DNA of 64,000 nucleotides, taken from NCBI RefSeq assembly GCF_015674855.1, contig NZ_JADMLG010000007.1, positions 248,001-312,000 on the forward strand, in the 5' to 3' direction. The position numbers were made by a program, and so were the translations under genes. Each line of letters begins with the position of its first letter. Position 1 is the first letter of the stretch. Below are positions 51,633 to 60,673 of this stretch, in pieces. This DNA comes from Nocardia bovistercoris (GTDB taxonomy: Bacteria > Actinomycetota > Actinomycetes > Mycobacteriales > Mycobacteriaceae). Under the pieces are notes generated by a model. The model saw only the letters and a program-made list of their open reading frames with translations, was not told the DNA's origin and did no database searches.

Positions 51633-52067
51633 ATGCCCCCCAAGAAGAAGAAGCTCGCCGGGATCATCAAGTTGCAGATCCAGGCAGGCCAGGCGAATCC
51701 GGCTCCTCCGGTCGGCCCCGCGCTCGGTCAGCACGGCGTCAACATCATGGAGTTCTGCAAGGCGTACAACGCGGCGACCGAGTCGCAGCGCGGCAACGTC
51801 ATCCCGGTCGAGATCTCGGTGTACGAGGACCGGTCCTTCGACTTCAAGCTGAAGACCCCGCCCGCCGCCAAGCTGCTGCTCAAGGCCGCTGGCGTGCAGA
51901 AGGGTTCGGCCGAGCCGCACCGCAACAAGGTCGCGACGATCACCATGGACCAGGTCCGCGAGATCGCCAAGACCAAGCAGGAAGATCTGAACGCCAACGA
52001 CATCGAGCAGGCCGCCAAGATCATCGCGGGCACCGCGCGTTCGATGGGTATCACGGTCCAAGGCTGA
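51633..52067 (+). CDS. rplK: 50S ribosomal protein L11
   Basis: 144 residues with the full L11 pattern: KLQIQAGQANPAPPVGPALGQHGVNIMEFCKAYN, the PPAAKLLLKAAG helix and the C-terminal GTARSMGITVQG. Binds the GTPase-associated centre of 23S rRNA. ATG 51633 follows AAGGAAGAA. The 200 bp before it contain no gene and probably carry the L11-L1 promoter (GGTAAGGTG near 51484). Confidence 0.98.
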   Translation: MPPKKKKLAGIIKLQIQAGQANPAPPVGPALGQHGVNIMEFCKAYNAATESQRGNVIPVEISVYEDRSFDFKLKTPPAAKLLLKAAGVQKGSAEPHRNKVATITMDQVREIAKTKQEDLNANDIEQAAKIIAGTARSMGITVQG

Positions 52068-52160
52068 TCTCTCGAATGTGACAGCCGTTCAGCGAACTCC
52101 GAGTGGGAGGGCCGGCCAGGCCCGGTAACCACTTCTGAACCACCAAGAGGACAGACAAAC

Positions 52161-52874
52161 ATGGCAAAGCGAAGCAAGGCGTATCTCGCCGCGGCCGAGA
52201 AGGTCGACCGTTCCCAGCTCTACACCCCGCTGGCCGCCGCGCGGCTGGCGAAGGAGACCGCGTCCACCAAGACCGACGCCACCGTCGAGGTCGCGGTCCG
52301 TCTCGGCGTCGATCCCCGCAAGGCCGACCAGATGGTCCGCGGCACCGTGAACCTGCCGCACGGCACCGGTAAGACCGCGCGTGTCATCGTGTTCGCGGCG
52401 GGCGAGAAGGCCGCCGAGGCCGAGGCCGCCGGTGCGGACGCGGTCGGCGCCGAGGATCTGATCGAGCGCATCCAGGGCGGCTGGCTGGATTTCGACGCCG
52501 CGATCGCCACCCCCGACCAGATGGCCAAGGTCGGCCGGATCGCGCGTGTCCTCGGCCCGCGCGGCCTGATGCCGAACCCGAAGACGGGCACGGTCACCAA
52601 CGATGTGACCAAGGCCGTCAACGACATCAAGGGCGGCAAGATCAACTTCCGCGTCGACAAGCAGGCCAACCTGCACTTCGTGATCGGCAAGGCGTCCTTC
52701 GACGACGCGAAGCTGGTGGAGAACTACGGCGCCGCGCTGGATGAGATCCTGCGCGCCAAGCCGTCGACCGCGAAGGGCCGCTACGTCAAGAAGGTGACGG
52801 TCTCGACGAACACCGGACCGGGCATCCCGGTGGACCCGAACCGCACCCGCAACCTCCTCGAAGAGGACGCGTAA
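52161..52874 (+). CDS. rplA: 50S ribosomal protein L1
   Basis: 237 residues. Conserved stretches VAVRLGVDPRKADQMVRGTVNLPHGTGK, ARVLGPRGLMPNPKTGTV and VDKQANLHFVIGKASF identify L1, the 23S stalk protein that in many bacteria also represses its own operon. ATG 52161 has an AAGAGGACA site. Followed by a hairpin terminator. Confidence 0.98.
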   Translation: MAKRSKAYLAAAEKVDRSQLYTPLAAARLAKETASTKTDATVEVAVRLGVDPRKADQMVRGTVNLPHGTGKTARVIVFAAGEKAAEAEAAGADAVGAEDLIERIQGGWLDFDAAIATPDQMAKVGRIARVLGPRGLMPNPKTGTVTNDVTKAVNDIKGGKINFRVDKQANLHFVIGKASFDDAKLVENYGAALDEILRAKPSTAKGRYVKKVTVSTNTGPGIPVDPNRTRNLLEEDA

Positions 52875-52895
52875 GCGCTACCGACGCAACACTTC

Positions 52896-52930
52896 CGAGG
52901 GCGGGGACGCAATGGCGTCCCCGCCCTCGG
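52896..52930 (+). terminator. rplA terminator hairpin
   Basis: CCGAGGGCGGGGACGC (52896-52911) pairs with 52916-52930, 15 pairs with one bulged G and a 4-nt loop, 22 nt after the stop. No T-tract. Confidence 0.75.
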
Positions 52931-53026
52931 GCGTCTCGGCCCGCACCTGTTTTGGCAGTTGGGGACCTGTGCGGGTACATTGGTCATCAGTTATCGACGT
53001 GTTCGATCACTAACCGATCCGTTCTA

Positions 53027-53270
53027 CCGAAGACCGTTGGTCGCCGTTCCCGTCAGGGTTCGGTCGAAGGTCCGGCGACATTGCCGGCGGCCCACGCAGG
53101 GAGAGCCGTGGTTCGGGATTCGATTCGGAGCTGCCGCTGCGGCAGTGGATGTCTCGGTTTTCCTGTTCGCCTCGGAGCGCTCTGCGTCCGGGGCGTTTGT
53201 TTTGTCGCAGGCCCCCGGTTCCGGTCAGTGCGGTAGCAACCGACACGATCCGACATCGAGAGAGGAGGCG
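53027..53270 (+). promoter_or_regulatory. Candidate ribosomal protein L10 leader
   Basis: The segment beginning CTACCGAAGACCGTTGG and passing through CCCACGCAGG resembles the actinobacterial L10 leader RNA, which binds the L10(L12)4 complex to control rplJL. The attribution rests on remembered motif and position directly before rplJ; a covariance search is needed. It ends in the attenuator described next. Confidence 0.5.
53168..53205 (+). terminator. Attenuator-type intrinsic terminator in the rplJ leader
   Basis: CGCCTCGGA (53168-53176) pairs with TCCGGGGCG (53187-53195) around a 10-nt loop, followed by TTTGTTTTGT (53196-53205), the clearest U-tract in the window. It lies 70 nt upstream of rplJ, so transcription must read through it. 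Confidence 0.7.
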
Positions 53271-53274
53271 AAGT

Positions 53275-53814
53275 ATGGCAAAACCCGAGAAGGTCACCGC
53301 GGTCGAGGAGATCGCCGAGCAGTTCAAGAGCTCGACCGCCACCGTGGTCACGGAATACCGTGGTCTTTCGGTCGGCAAGCTCACCGAGCTGCGTCGCGCA
53401 CTCGGCGCCGAGGCCACGTACTCCGTCGCCAAGAACACCCTGGTCAAGCGTGCGGCAGCCGAGGCGGGCGTCGAGGGTCTCGACGACCTGTTCGCAGGCC
53501 CGACCGCGATCACCTTCATCACCGGTGAGCCCGTCAACGCCGCGAAGGCCCTCAAGACCTTCGCCAAGGACAACAAGGCGCTCATCATCAAGGGCGGATA
53601 CATGGACGGCGCCGCGCTGTCCGTATCCGAGGTCGAGCGCATCGCCGACCTGGAGACCCGCGAGGTCCTGCTGGCGAAGCTGGCGGGCGCCATGAAGGGC
53701 AATCTCGCCAAGGCCGCCGGTCTGTTCAACGCTCCCGCTTCGCAGGTGGCCCGCTTGGCCGCCGCGCTGGTGGAGAAGAAGCAGGCCGAAGAGGGCGCTC
53801 CCGCCGCCGAGTGA
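53275..53814 (+). CDS. rplJ: 50S ribosomal protein L10
   Basis: 179 residues. The start MAKPEKVTAVEEIAEQF, then TEYRGLSVGKLTELRRALG, YSVAKNTLVKRAA and the C-terminal helix that binds L12 dimers. AGGAGG lies 7 nt before the ATG. In mycobacteria several unrelated genes separate rplA and rplJ; here only the leader does. Confidence 0.97.
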   Translation: MAKPEKVTAVEEIAEQFKSSTATVVTEYRGLSVGKLTELRRALGAEATYSVAKNTLVKRAAAEAGVEGLDDLFAGPTAITFITGEPVNAAKALKTFAKDNKALIIKGGYMDGAALSVSEVERIADLETREVLLAKLAGAMKGNLAKAAGLFNAPASQVARLAAALVEKKQAEEGAPAAE

Positions 53815-53868
53815 TCGGCGGCGTCTTCGCCCCATCCCAACACCCACTTACCTTGAAAGGAAACAACA

Positions 53869-54249
53869 ATGGCCAACGTTGACGAACTGCTCGAGACCTT
53901 CGGCAACATGACCCTGCTCGAGCTGTCGGACTTCGTCAAGAAGTTCGAGGAGAAGTTCGAGGTCACCGCTGCCGCTCCGGTCGCCGTCGCCGCCGTCGGT
54001 GGCGCCGCTGCCCCGGCCGAGGCCGTCGAGGAGCAGGACGAGTTCGATGTCGTGCTCGAGGGCGCGGGCGAGAAGAAGATCCAGGTCATCAAGGTGGTCC
54101 GCGAGATCGTCTCCGGCCTGGGCCTGAAGGAGGCCAAGGACCTCGTCGAGAGCGCGCCGAAGTCGATCCTGGAGAAGGTCGCCAAGGACGCCGCCGAGGC
54201 CGCCAAGGCGAAGCTGGAAGAGGCGGGCGCCAAGGTTTCGGTCAAGTAA
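53869..54249 (+). CDS. rplL: 50S ribosomal protein L7/L12
   Basis: 126 residues. N-terminal dimerisation region LLETFGNMTLLELSDFVKKFEEKF, an Ala/Val/Gly hinge, and the C-terminal domain with EFDVVLEGAGEKKIQVIKVVREI and LVESAPKSILE. Ribosome site GAAAGGA. Ends in a strong terminator. Confidence 0.98.
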   Translation: MANVDELLETFGNMTLLELSDFVKKFEEKFEVTAAAPVAVAAVGGAAAPAEAVEEQDEFDVVLEGAGEKKIQVIKVVREIVSGLGLKEAKDLVESAPKSILEKVAKDAAEAAKAKLEEAGAKVSVK

Positions 54250-54269
54250 TTCGATCCGAATCACGTGTC

Positions 54270-54310
54270 ACGGGCGGTCCCCATCTGGGGGCCGCCCGTT
54301 TCACTTTCTC
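54270..54310 (+). terminator. rplJL operon terminator
   Basis: ACGGGCGGTCCCC (54270-54282) pairs with 54287-54299 (13 pairs, one U-G) around a 4-nt loop, then TTCACTTTCTC. Confidence 0.85.
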
Positions 54311-54494
54311 GGCCCGCGTGTCGTCGCAACCTGCGAATATGAGAGGCTATGCGGGTTACTCTTCGGTCAGGTAGGGGTGTGCCCCGTCTCGTTGTTGGGA
54401 TAGAGTGACCGAACCCACTGTGACTCGCATACCGCGATGGCCGTGCGCGCGGTTGATCGGTGGGGTGCTTCGCCGAGAAAACGTGGAGGTTATC

Positions 54495-55571
54495 GTGGGC
54501 GTCGAGGTCAGGACCGAGGGTGTAACGAAATCCTTCGGCTCACAGCGTATTTGGCAGGATGTGAGCCTTACGTTGCCTTCGGGGGAGGTCAGCGCCCTGC
54601 TCGGCCCCTCGGGTACCGGTAAGTCGGTGTTCCTCAAGTCGCTGATCGGTTTGCTGCGTCCCGAGCGCGGGTCGATTTTCATCGACGGCACGGATATCAC
54701 CACCTGTTCGAACAAGGAGCTCTACGAGATCCGGAAATTGTTCGGGGTGCTGTTCCAGGACGGCGCGCTGTTCGGGTCGATGAATTTGTTCGACAATGTG
54801 GCATTCCCATTGCGCGAGCACACGAAGAAGTCCGAATCGGACATCAAGAACATCGTGATGGAGAAGCTGGAGCTGACGGGTCTGCTAGGCGCCGAAGGCA
54901 AGCTCCCCGGTGAGATCTCCGGCGGTATGCGCAAGCGTGCCGGGCTGGCGCGCGCCCTCGTGCTCGATCCGCAGATCATCCTCGTCGACGAGCCGGACTC
55001 GGGTCTGGATCCCGTTCGCACGTCCTACCTGTCGCAACTGTTGATCGATATCAACGCCCAGATCGACGCGACGATCCTGATCGTGACGCACAACATCAAC
55101 CTGGCCCGCACGGTGCCGGACAACATCGGCATGCTGTTCCGGCGTCAGCTGGTGATGTTCGGTCCGCGCGAGGTGTTGCTGACCTCGGAGGAACCGGTGG
55201 TCAAGCAGTTCCTCAACGGCCGGATGATCGGCCCGATCGGTATGTCGGAGGAGAAGGACGAGGCGCAGATGGCGCGCGAGCAGGCGATGGTCGACGCGGG
55301 CCATCACCACGGTGGCGCGGAGGAGGTGGAGGGGATCATTCCGCAGATGAAGGCGCAGCCGGGAATGCCGGTGCGCCAAGCGGTGCACCGCCGCAAGGCG
55401 CGGGTGCAGGAGATCATGCACACCCTGCCGCACGCCGCGCAGGCCGCTATTCGCGAATCACTTGCCGAGAACGACGATACGCAGGTCATGTCATATAACC
55501 ACGCGAACCTGAACTCCTACTCCGACGGCGCGTTCGACACTACTGCTCGACACAACACAACCAGCGGGTAA
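54495..55571 (+). CDS. mkl: Mce-system ATPase Mkl (MceG)
   Basis: 358 residues. Walker A GPSGTGKS, Q-loop FGVLFQDGALFGSMNLFDN, signature ISGGMRKRAGLARAL, Walker B IILVDEPDSGLDPVR, H-loop IVTHNI. The C-terminal 100 residues (GMSEEKDEAQMAREQ, KARVQEIMHTLP) are the Mkl-specific extension. It powers lipid import through the YrbE permeases. GTG 54495 has a GGAGG site 5 nt upstream. Adjacent to rplL as in mycobacteria, but here directly followed by yrbE and mce genes. Confidence 0.94.
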   Translation: MGVEVRTEGVTKSFGSQRIWQDVSLTLPSGEVSALLGPSGTGKSVFLKSLIGLLRPERGSIFIDGTDITTCSNKELYEIRKLFGVLFQDGALFGSMNLFDNVAFPLREHTKKSESDIKNIVMEKLELTGLLGAEGKLPGEISGGMRKRAGLARALVLDPQIILVDEPDSGLDPVRTSYLSQLLIDINAQIDATILIVTHNINLARTVPDNIGMLFRRQLVMFGPREVLLTSEEPVVKQFLNGRMIGPIGMSEEKDEAQMAREQAMVDAGHHHGGAEEVEGIIPQMKAQPGMPVRQAVHRRKARVQEIMHTLPHAAQAAIRESLAENDDTQVMSYNHANLNSYSDGAFDTTARHNTTSG

Positions 55572-55581
55572 CATACCGTCC

Positions 55582-56376
55582 GTGAATCGGACAGTGGCGC
55601 GTGTGCGGACTCCAATCGAGTCGGCGTTTGCGCAGGCGGGCAACATCTTTGCGCTGTTCCTGGATGTCATCCGCAAGACCTTCCAGCGGCCTTTCCAGTT
55701 GCGGGAGTTCATCGAGCAATCGTGGTTCATCGCGAGTGTCTCGATCCTCCCGAGCGCGTTGGTGGCGATCCCGTTCGGCGCCGTTGTGGCGTTGCAGACG
55801 GGATCGCTCATCAAACAACTCGGCGCCGAATCCTTCACCGGCGCCACCAGCGTCCTCGCCACCGTGCAGCAGGCGGCTCCGGTGGTGACGGCGTTGATCA
55901 TCGCGGGTGCGGCCGGATCGGCGGTCGCCGCCGATCTCGGCTCACGCACCATCCGCGAGGAGATCGACGCCATGGAGGTCCTCGGCGTCGATCCCGTGCA
56001 GCGGCTGGTGGTTCCCCGGGTGCTCGGCATGATGCTGGTCGCGCTGCTGCTCAACGGTCTGGTCTCGGTCGTCGGCATCGCGGGCGGCTACTTCTTCAAC
56101 GTGTTGCTCCAAGGCGGCACGCCCGGCGCGTATCTCGCGTCGTTCTCGGCGCTGGCGCAGCTGCCCGATCTGTGGATCGGTGAGATCAAGGCGCTGGTGT
56201 TCGGTCTGATCGCAGGCGTGATCGCCGCGTACAAGGGCCTACATCCCAAGGGGGGCCCGAAAGGAGTCGGTGACGCGGTGAATCAGTCCGTGGTGATCAC
56301 ATTTCTGGTGCTGTTCTTCGTCAATCTGGTTTTGACGTTGGTGTACCTACAGGTCGTCCCCGCCAAGGGCGCGTGA
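55582..56376 (+). CDS. YrbE-type Mce permease A (MlaE family)
   Basis: 264 residues, five to six membrane helices. MlaE signatures FIASVSILPSALVAIPFGAVVALQTGSLI, GAAGSAVAADLGSRTIREEIDAMEVLGVDPV and GLIAGVIAAYKGLHPKGGPKGVGDAVNQSVV are present. It pairs with the next gene as the inner-membrane channel of the Mce transporter. Starts 10 nt after the mkl stop (GTG 55582); a TAACAT box 7 nt upstream could give an internal leaderless promoter. Confidence 0.93.
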   Translation: MNRTVARVRTPIESAFAQAGNIFALFLDVIRKTFQRPFQLREFIEQSWFIASVSILPSALVAIPFGAVVALQTGSLIKQLGAESFTGATSVLATVQQAAPVVTALIIAGAAGSAVAADLGSRTIREEIDAMEVLGVDPVQRLVVPRVLGMMLVALLLNGLVSVVGIAGGYFFNVLLQGGTPGAYLASFSALAQLPDLWIGEIKALVFGLIAGVIAAYKGLHPKGGPKGVGDAVNQSVVITFLVLFFVNLVLTLVYLQVVPAKGA

Positions 56377-56379
56377 TCC

Positions 56380-57246
56380 GTGGCGACTCCTTACCGCAAC
56401 CCGGTCTTCGCCAAGACGAGCCGCCGGGTCGGCGAAGTGGCGCGCGTGCCACTGGATATCGTCGACCGCGCGGGCGGGCAGATGTCGTTCTACTCGCGGG
56501 CCATCGCCTGGATTCCCCGCACCGCGGTGCACTACCGCAAAGAAGTGGTGCGGCTGCTCGCCGAGGTGACCTTCGGCACCGGCGCGCTCGCGGTCATCGG
56601 CGGCACCATCGGCGTCATCCTCTTCATGTCCGGTTCGGTCGGCGTCGTGGTCGGCTTGCAGGGCTTCAAGGCGTTGGATTCGCTCGGCAGCTCGGTGCTC
56701 ACCGGCTTCCTCACCGCCTACATCAACACCCGTGAGATCGCGCCGCTGGTGGCGGCGTTGGCGTTGTCGGCCACCGTGGGCTGCGGATTCACCGCCCAGC
56801 TCGGCGCGATGCGCATCTCCGAGGAGATCGACGCGCTCGAGGTGATGGCCGTGCCCGGCGTGCCGTTCCTGGTCACCACCCGGGTCATCGCGGGCTTCCT
56901 CGCGGTGATCCCGCTCTACGTGGTCGGCCTGCTCGGCACCTTCGTCGCCTCGCGGACGATCAGCGTGTGGTTCAACGGCCAGTCCAGCGGATCCTACGAC
57001 CACTATTTCAGTCTCTTCCTGCCACCCGAGGACGTGCTCTATTCGTTTCTCAAGGTGCTGGTCTTCGCCTTCGTGATCATCCTCGTGCACTGCTACTACG
57101 GCTTCAACGCCTCCGGCGGCCCCGCGGGCGTCGGCGTCGCGGTGGGCCGGGCGGTGCGCGCGGCGATCGTGCTGGTCAACGTGCTCGATTTCTTTCTGAG
57201 TCTGGCGATCTGGGGCACGACGACGACCGTGCGAGTGGCCGGATGA
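56380..57246 (+). CDS. YrbE-type Mce permease B (MlaE family)
   Basis: 288 residues, same fold as the previous gene with a longer N-terminus. Motifs: VEVTFGTGALAVIGGTIGVILF-like helix, GFTAQLGAMRISEEIDALEVMAVPGVPFLV and NASGGPAGVGVAVGRAVRAAIV. Forms a heterodimer with the A subunit. GTG 56380 is 3 nt after the upstream stop and its own stop overlaps mceA. Confidence 0.93.
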   Translation: MATPYRNPVFAKTSRRVGEVARVPLDIVDRAGGQMSFYSRAIAWIPRTAVHYRKEVVRLLAEVTFGTGALAVIGGTIGVILFMSGSVGVVVGLQGFKALDSLGSSVLTGFLTAYINTREIAPLVAALALSATVGCGFTAQLGAMRISEEIDALEVMAVPGVPFLVTTRVIAGFLAVIPLYVVGLLGTFVASRTISVWFNGQSSGSYDHYFSLFLPPEDVLYSFLKVLVFAFVIILVHCYYGFNASGGPAGVGVAVGRAVRAAIVLVNVLDFFLSLAIWGTTTTVRVAG

Positions 57247-58589
57247 GCGGGCAGGCCTGGCGCAGGTCCGAGAAGACGCGAACCAGGATTCTCGGCGTCA
57301 CCTTCTTCGTGCTCGTCGCGCTGTTCCTGTGGAGCACGGTCGCGATCTACAACAAGCAGTTCGTGCGCACCGTCGACGTCGCGCTGGTCACCGACAGCGT
57401 CGGCAACGCGCTGACCCGCAACGCGGATGTGAAGGTGCGCGGCGTGCCGGTCGGACAGGTGCGGTCGAGCAAGTCCGAGGGTGGCAAGGTGACCCTCGAG
57501 CTGGCCATCGAACCGGCCAAGGCGAATCAGATCCCGGTGAACGCGACCGCCCGCCTGCTGCCGAAGACCCTGTTCGGCGAACGGTATGTGGACCTGCTGA
57601 TCCCGGAGGATGCCAGCGCCCAGCACCTGACCGACGGCGTCACGCTGTATCAGGATCAGAGCGGCAACGCGATCGAGATCAGCAAGTTGCTCGACAATCT
57701 GCTGCCGTTGCTCCAGGCGATTCCGCCGCAGGATCTCGCGGCCACCCTCGGCGCGCTGTCGCAGGCGCTGGCCGGGCAGGGCGAAGCGCTCGGCGTCACG
57801 GTGGAGCGGCTCGACGACATCTTCCGCGACATCAACGGCCTCCTGCCGGATCTCCAGGAGGATCTGCGCAGTTTCGCCACCGTGGCCGCGACCTATTCCG
57901 ACGCCGCGCCGCAGTTGATCGACGCGCTGAACAATCTGCGGACCACGAATACCACGATCGTGCAGCGCCGTTCGGATATCGACACCCTGTACGCGACCTT
58001 GACGCCGACCTCGTCGAGCGCCGCCGATTTCCTGCTCGCCAACCGCGACAACATCATCGATATCGCGGCGGATTCGCGTCCGGCGCTGGAAATGCTGGCC
58101 AAGTACTCGCCTACCTACGCGTGCACGATGTCGAACTTCGCGGCCATGAAACCGCGTATCGACGACATCATGGGCCAGGGCACGAAATATCCCGGTTCAC
58201 GGGTGAGCATCGAAATCGTCAACACCAGGGGCAGATATCTGCCGAATCAGGACGAACCGCGCTGGTTCGATACCAGAGGCCCGTGGTGTGTGGCCGAATA
58301 CCCGCTCGGCGTTGATGTTGGTCAGTACATCAGCGGCCCGCCCAACGACGGCTCCTATGCCGTGCCGAGTCGCAATCCGGGTGATCAGACCACCGGCTAT
58401 CTGCCGGAACCGCAGCTCGGGGTCTACCCGGCCGCGCAGGTGCCGACGCTGGCCGGTTCGCCCGCCGAACAGCAGTCGCTCGGCGCGATCTACGGTGCCG
58501 CGCACGGCGTTTCGCCGGATGCGGTGCCCGGCTGGATGACCAGGGCCGGTGCGCCCGCATTCCGCGGCAGCGAGGTGAGTGTGCGATGA
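57243..58589 (+). CDS. MCE family protein, MceA position
   Basis: 448 residues. One N-terminal anchor (about 20-38) followed by the MCE/MlaD domain (DVALVTDSVGNALTRNADVKVRGVPVGQVRS, FGERYVDLLIP) and a long helical region predicted to form the periplasmic needle (LLPDLQEDLRSFATVAATYSDAAPQL). The C-terminal 120 residues are Pro/Gly rich. One subunit of the hexameric lipid-conducting tube. ATG overlaps the YrbE B stop. Confidence 0.93.
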   Translation: MSGQAWRRSEKTRTRILGVTFFVLVALFLWSTVAIYNKQFVRTVDVALVTDSVGNALTRNADVKVRGVPVGQVRSSKSEGGKVTLELAIEPAKANQIPVNATARLLPKTLFGERYVDLLIPEDASAQHLTDGVTLYQDQSGNAIEISKLLDNLLPLLQAIPPQDLAATLGALSQALAGQGEALGVTVERLDDIFRDINGLLPDLQEDLRSFATVAATYSDAAPQLIDALNNLRTTNTTIVQRRSDIDTLYATLTPTSSSAADFLLANRDNIIDIAADSRPALEMLAKYSPTYACTMSNFAAMKPRIDDIMGQGTKYPGSRVSIEIVNTRGRYLPNQDEPRWFDTRGPWCVAEYPLGVDVGQYISGPPNDGSYAVPSRNPGDQTTGYLPEPQLGVYPAAQVPTLAGSPAEQQSLGAIYGAAHGVSPDAVPGWMTRAGAPAFRGSEVSVR

Positions 58590-59662
58590 AGGAGCGGTTG
58601 CGCGGCCTTGGCGGGCCGCTGACCAAACTGGTGATCTTCGTCCTGGTGACGGTGTTCGCCACCGTGATGCTCGGGCTTTCGATCGCCAATTACACCGGTG
58701 GCGGTACGAAATTCAAGGCCCGATTCACCGATGTCACCTCGCTCAACAAGGGTGACGAGGTGCGCATCGCCGGTGTTCGGGTCGGCAAGGTCACCGATGT
58801 CAGAATCGTGGACCGGCGCCAGGCCGAGGTGGCCTTCGAATTGCAGGACCGCGAATGGCTGCCCGCGTCCACCACCGCCACCATCCGTTATCGGAACCTG
58901 GTCGGCCAGCGCTATATCGCGCTCGAACAGGGCGTGGGCGAGCAGGGTCGCAAACTCAACGAGGGCGCGACCATCGGTTTGCAGAACACCAGGCCCGCGC
59001 TGAATCTGACCACGCTGTTCAACGGATTCCGTCCGCTGTTCCGCACTTTGACCGCCGACGACGTGAACAAATTGTCGTTCGAGATCATCCAGGTTTTCCA
59101 GGGTGAGCAGGGCACGATCAAGGATCTGGTCAGCACCACGGCGAATCTGACCAACAAGATCGCCGACAAGGACGCGGTGATCGGGGATCTGGTGAAAAGC
59201 CTCACCGCCGTGCTGGAGACGGTGAATCAGCGCCACGATCAGTTCGACCAGTTGATCGTCAATACCGAGGCGTTGGTCAGCGGTCTGAACGCGGAACGCG
59301 ATGTGATCGGCCGTTCGATCACCTCGCTCGGCAATCTGGCCTCGGCCACCTCGGATCTGCTCGTCCCGGTCCGACCGACCCTGCAGGGTTCGATCGCCGG
59401 ACTGAATCAGCTCACCGGAACGCTGAACGAGCGCTCCGACGAGGTGAACCAGGCGATCCAGACCTTGCCGATCAAGATGGAGAAACTCGGCCGCGCGGGC
59501 AGTTACGGCTCCTGGTTCCAGTTCTATCTGTGCGGCATCGACGTGGTGATCGGGCCGGGCGCGGCGGCGGCGCCGCAGCTCAACCTGCCCGCGGGCATGC
59601 CGACGGTGAATCAGCCGCTGTACACCAATGCCGCGCCGCGCTGCCAGGGGAAGGCCCGCTGA
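58586..59662 (+). CDS. MCE family protein, MceB position
   Basis: 358 residues: N-terminal anchor (about 13-33), MCE domain (KFKARFTDVTSLNKGDEVRIAGVRVGKVTDV, YRNLVGQRYIALEQG), helical rod, and a C-terminal region with two cysteines (YLCGID and PRCQG). Overlaps mceA and mceC by 4 and 1 nt, so the operon is tightly coupled. Confidence 0.92.
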   Translation: MKERLRGLGGPLTKLVIFVLVTVFATVMLGLSIANYTGGGTKFKARFTDVTSLNKGDEVRIAGVRVGKVTDVRIVDRRQAEVAFELQDREWLPASTTATIRYRNLVGQRYIALEQGVGEQGRKLNEGATIGLQNTRPALNLTTLFNGFRPLFRTLTADDVNKLSFEIIQVFQGEQGTIKDLVSTTANLTNKIADKDAVIGDLVKSLTAVLETVNQRHDQFDQLIVNTEALVSGLNAERDVIGRSITSLGNLASATSDLLVPVRPTLQGSIAGLNQLTGTLNERSDEVNQAIQTLPIKMEKLGRAGSYGSWFQFYLCGIDVVIGPGAAAAPQLNLPAGMPTVNQPLYTNAAPRCQGKAR

Positions 59663-60672
59663 TGGACGACCGGATGTTGCTCGGCAAACGCAGTCCCGCC
59701 TTCCTCGGCGCGCTCGGTTTGGCGATGGTGTTGTTGGTGACGGTATCGGCGTTCTTCCTGGACCGGCTGCCGATCATCAGCGCGGGCACCAAGTACACCG
59801 CCGAATTCTCCGAGGCGGCGGGGCTGAAGAAGGGGAACGAGGTCAGGATCGCCGGGGTCAAGGTCGGGCAGGTGGCCGACGTGCGCCTCGACGGCGACAA
59901 GGTGCTCGTCGACTTCCGCACCACCGACGCCTGGGTCGGCAACGAGACCACCGCGTCTATCCAGATCAAGACGGTGCTCGGCCAGAAGTACCTCGCGCTC
60001 GACCCGAGGGGCACCGAGCCCGCCGATCCGGCGCAGCATATTCCGCTGTCGCGCACCGTGGCTCCGTACGACGTGGTCGACGCCTTCACCGACGTGGCGA
60101 AGACCTTGGACCAGGTCGACACCGCGCAATTGGCGACGAGTATGCAGGTGCTCTCCGATGCCTTCGAGACGACGCCGCCGGAGATCCGAGGGTCTATCGA
60201 CGGCATCGCCCGGCTGTCGGAGACCTTGGCCAAACGCGACGAGGAGCTGAAGCGGCTCTTCCGCGCGACCAGGGAGACCACGCAGGTGCTCGCCGATCGC
60301 AACGCCGAATTCGAGCGACTGCTCACCAACGGCGGACAGCTGCTCACCGAACTGAATATCCGCCAGCAGTCGATCCACCAGTTGCTGACCGGCGCCAAGA
60401 CGGTGGCGTCCGAGCTGAGCGCACTGGTGCGCGACAACGAGGCGCAGATCGGGCCCGCCCTAAAGAATCTGCGCCAGTCCATCGACATGCTCAACGACAA
60501 CCAGCAGAGCATTTCCCGCATCCTGGAGCTCGCGGCGCCGTTCTACGGGCTCTACGCGAACGTGCTCGGCACCGGCCGGTGGTTCGACGCGGTGATCACC
60601 AATGTGATTCCGCCCGGGCTGCCGGAGATTCCGGGCGATCGTCCGCCGGTGCGCACCATGGGAGGTAACTGA
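59662..60672 (+). CDS. MCE family protein, MceC position
   Basis: 336 residues. Anchor (about 13-33), MCE domain (KYTAEFSEAAGLKKGNEVRIAGVKVGQVADV, IKTVLGQKYLALDP) and a helical rod with repeated Leu/Gln heptads (LLTELNIRQQSIHQLL). No large C-terminal extension. ATG at 59662 shares a base with the mceB stop (TGATG). Confidence 0.92.
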   Translation: MDDRMLLGKRSPAFLGALGLAMVLLVTVSAFFLDRLPIISAGTKYTAEFSEAAGLKKGNEVRIAGVKVGQVADVRLDGDKVLVDFRTTDAWVGNETTASIQIKTVLGQKYLALDPRGTEPADPAQHIPLSRTVAPYDVVDAFTDVAKTLDQVDTAQLATSMQVLSDAFETTPPEIRGSIDGIARLSETLAKRDEELKRLFRATRETTQVLADRNAEFERLLTNGGQLLTELNIRQQSIHQLLTGAKTVASELSALVRDNEAQIGPALKNLRQSIDMLNDNQQSISRILELAAPFYGLYANVLGTGRWFDAVITNVIPPGLPEIPGDRPPVRTMGGN

Positions 60673-60673
60673 C

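Larger units (their letters stand above)
52875..53274. other. 400-bp region: L1 terminator and rplJ leader
   Basis: No gene accepted. 52896-52930 is the rplA terminator; 52950-53020 likely contains the rplJL promoter; about 53027-53270 is a structured leader with an attenuator (see the two entries). Confidence 0.65.
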
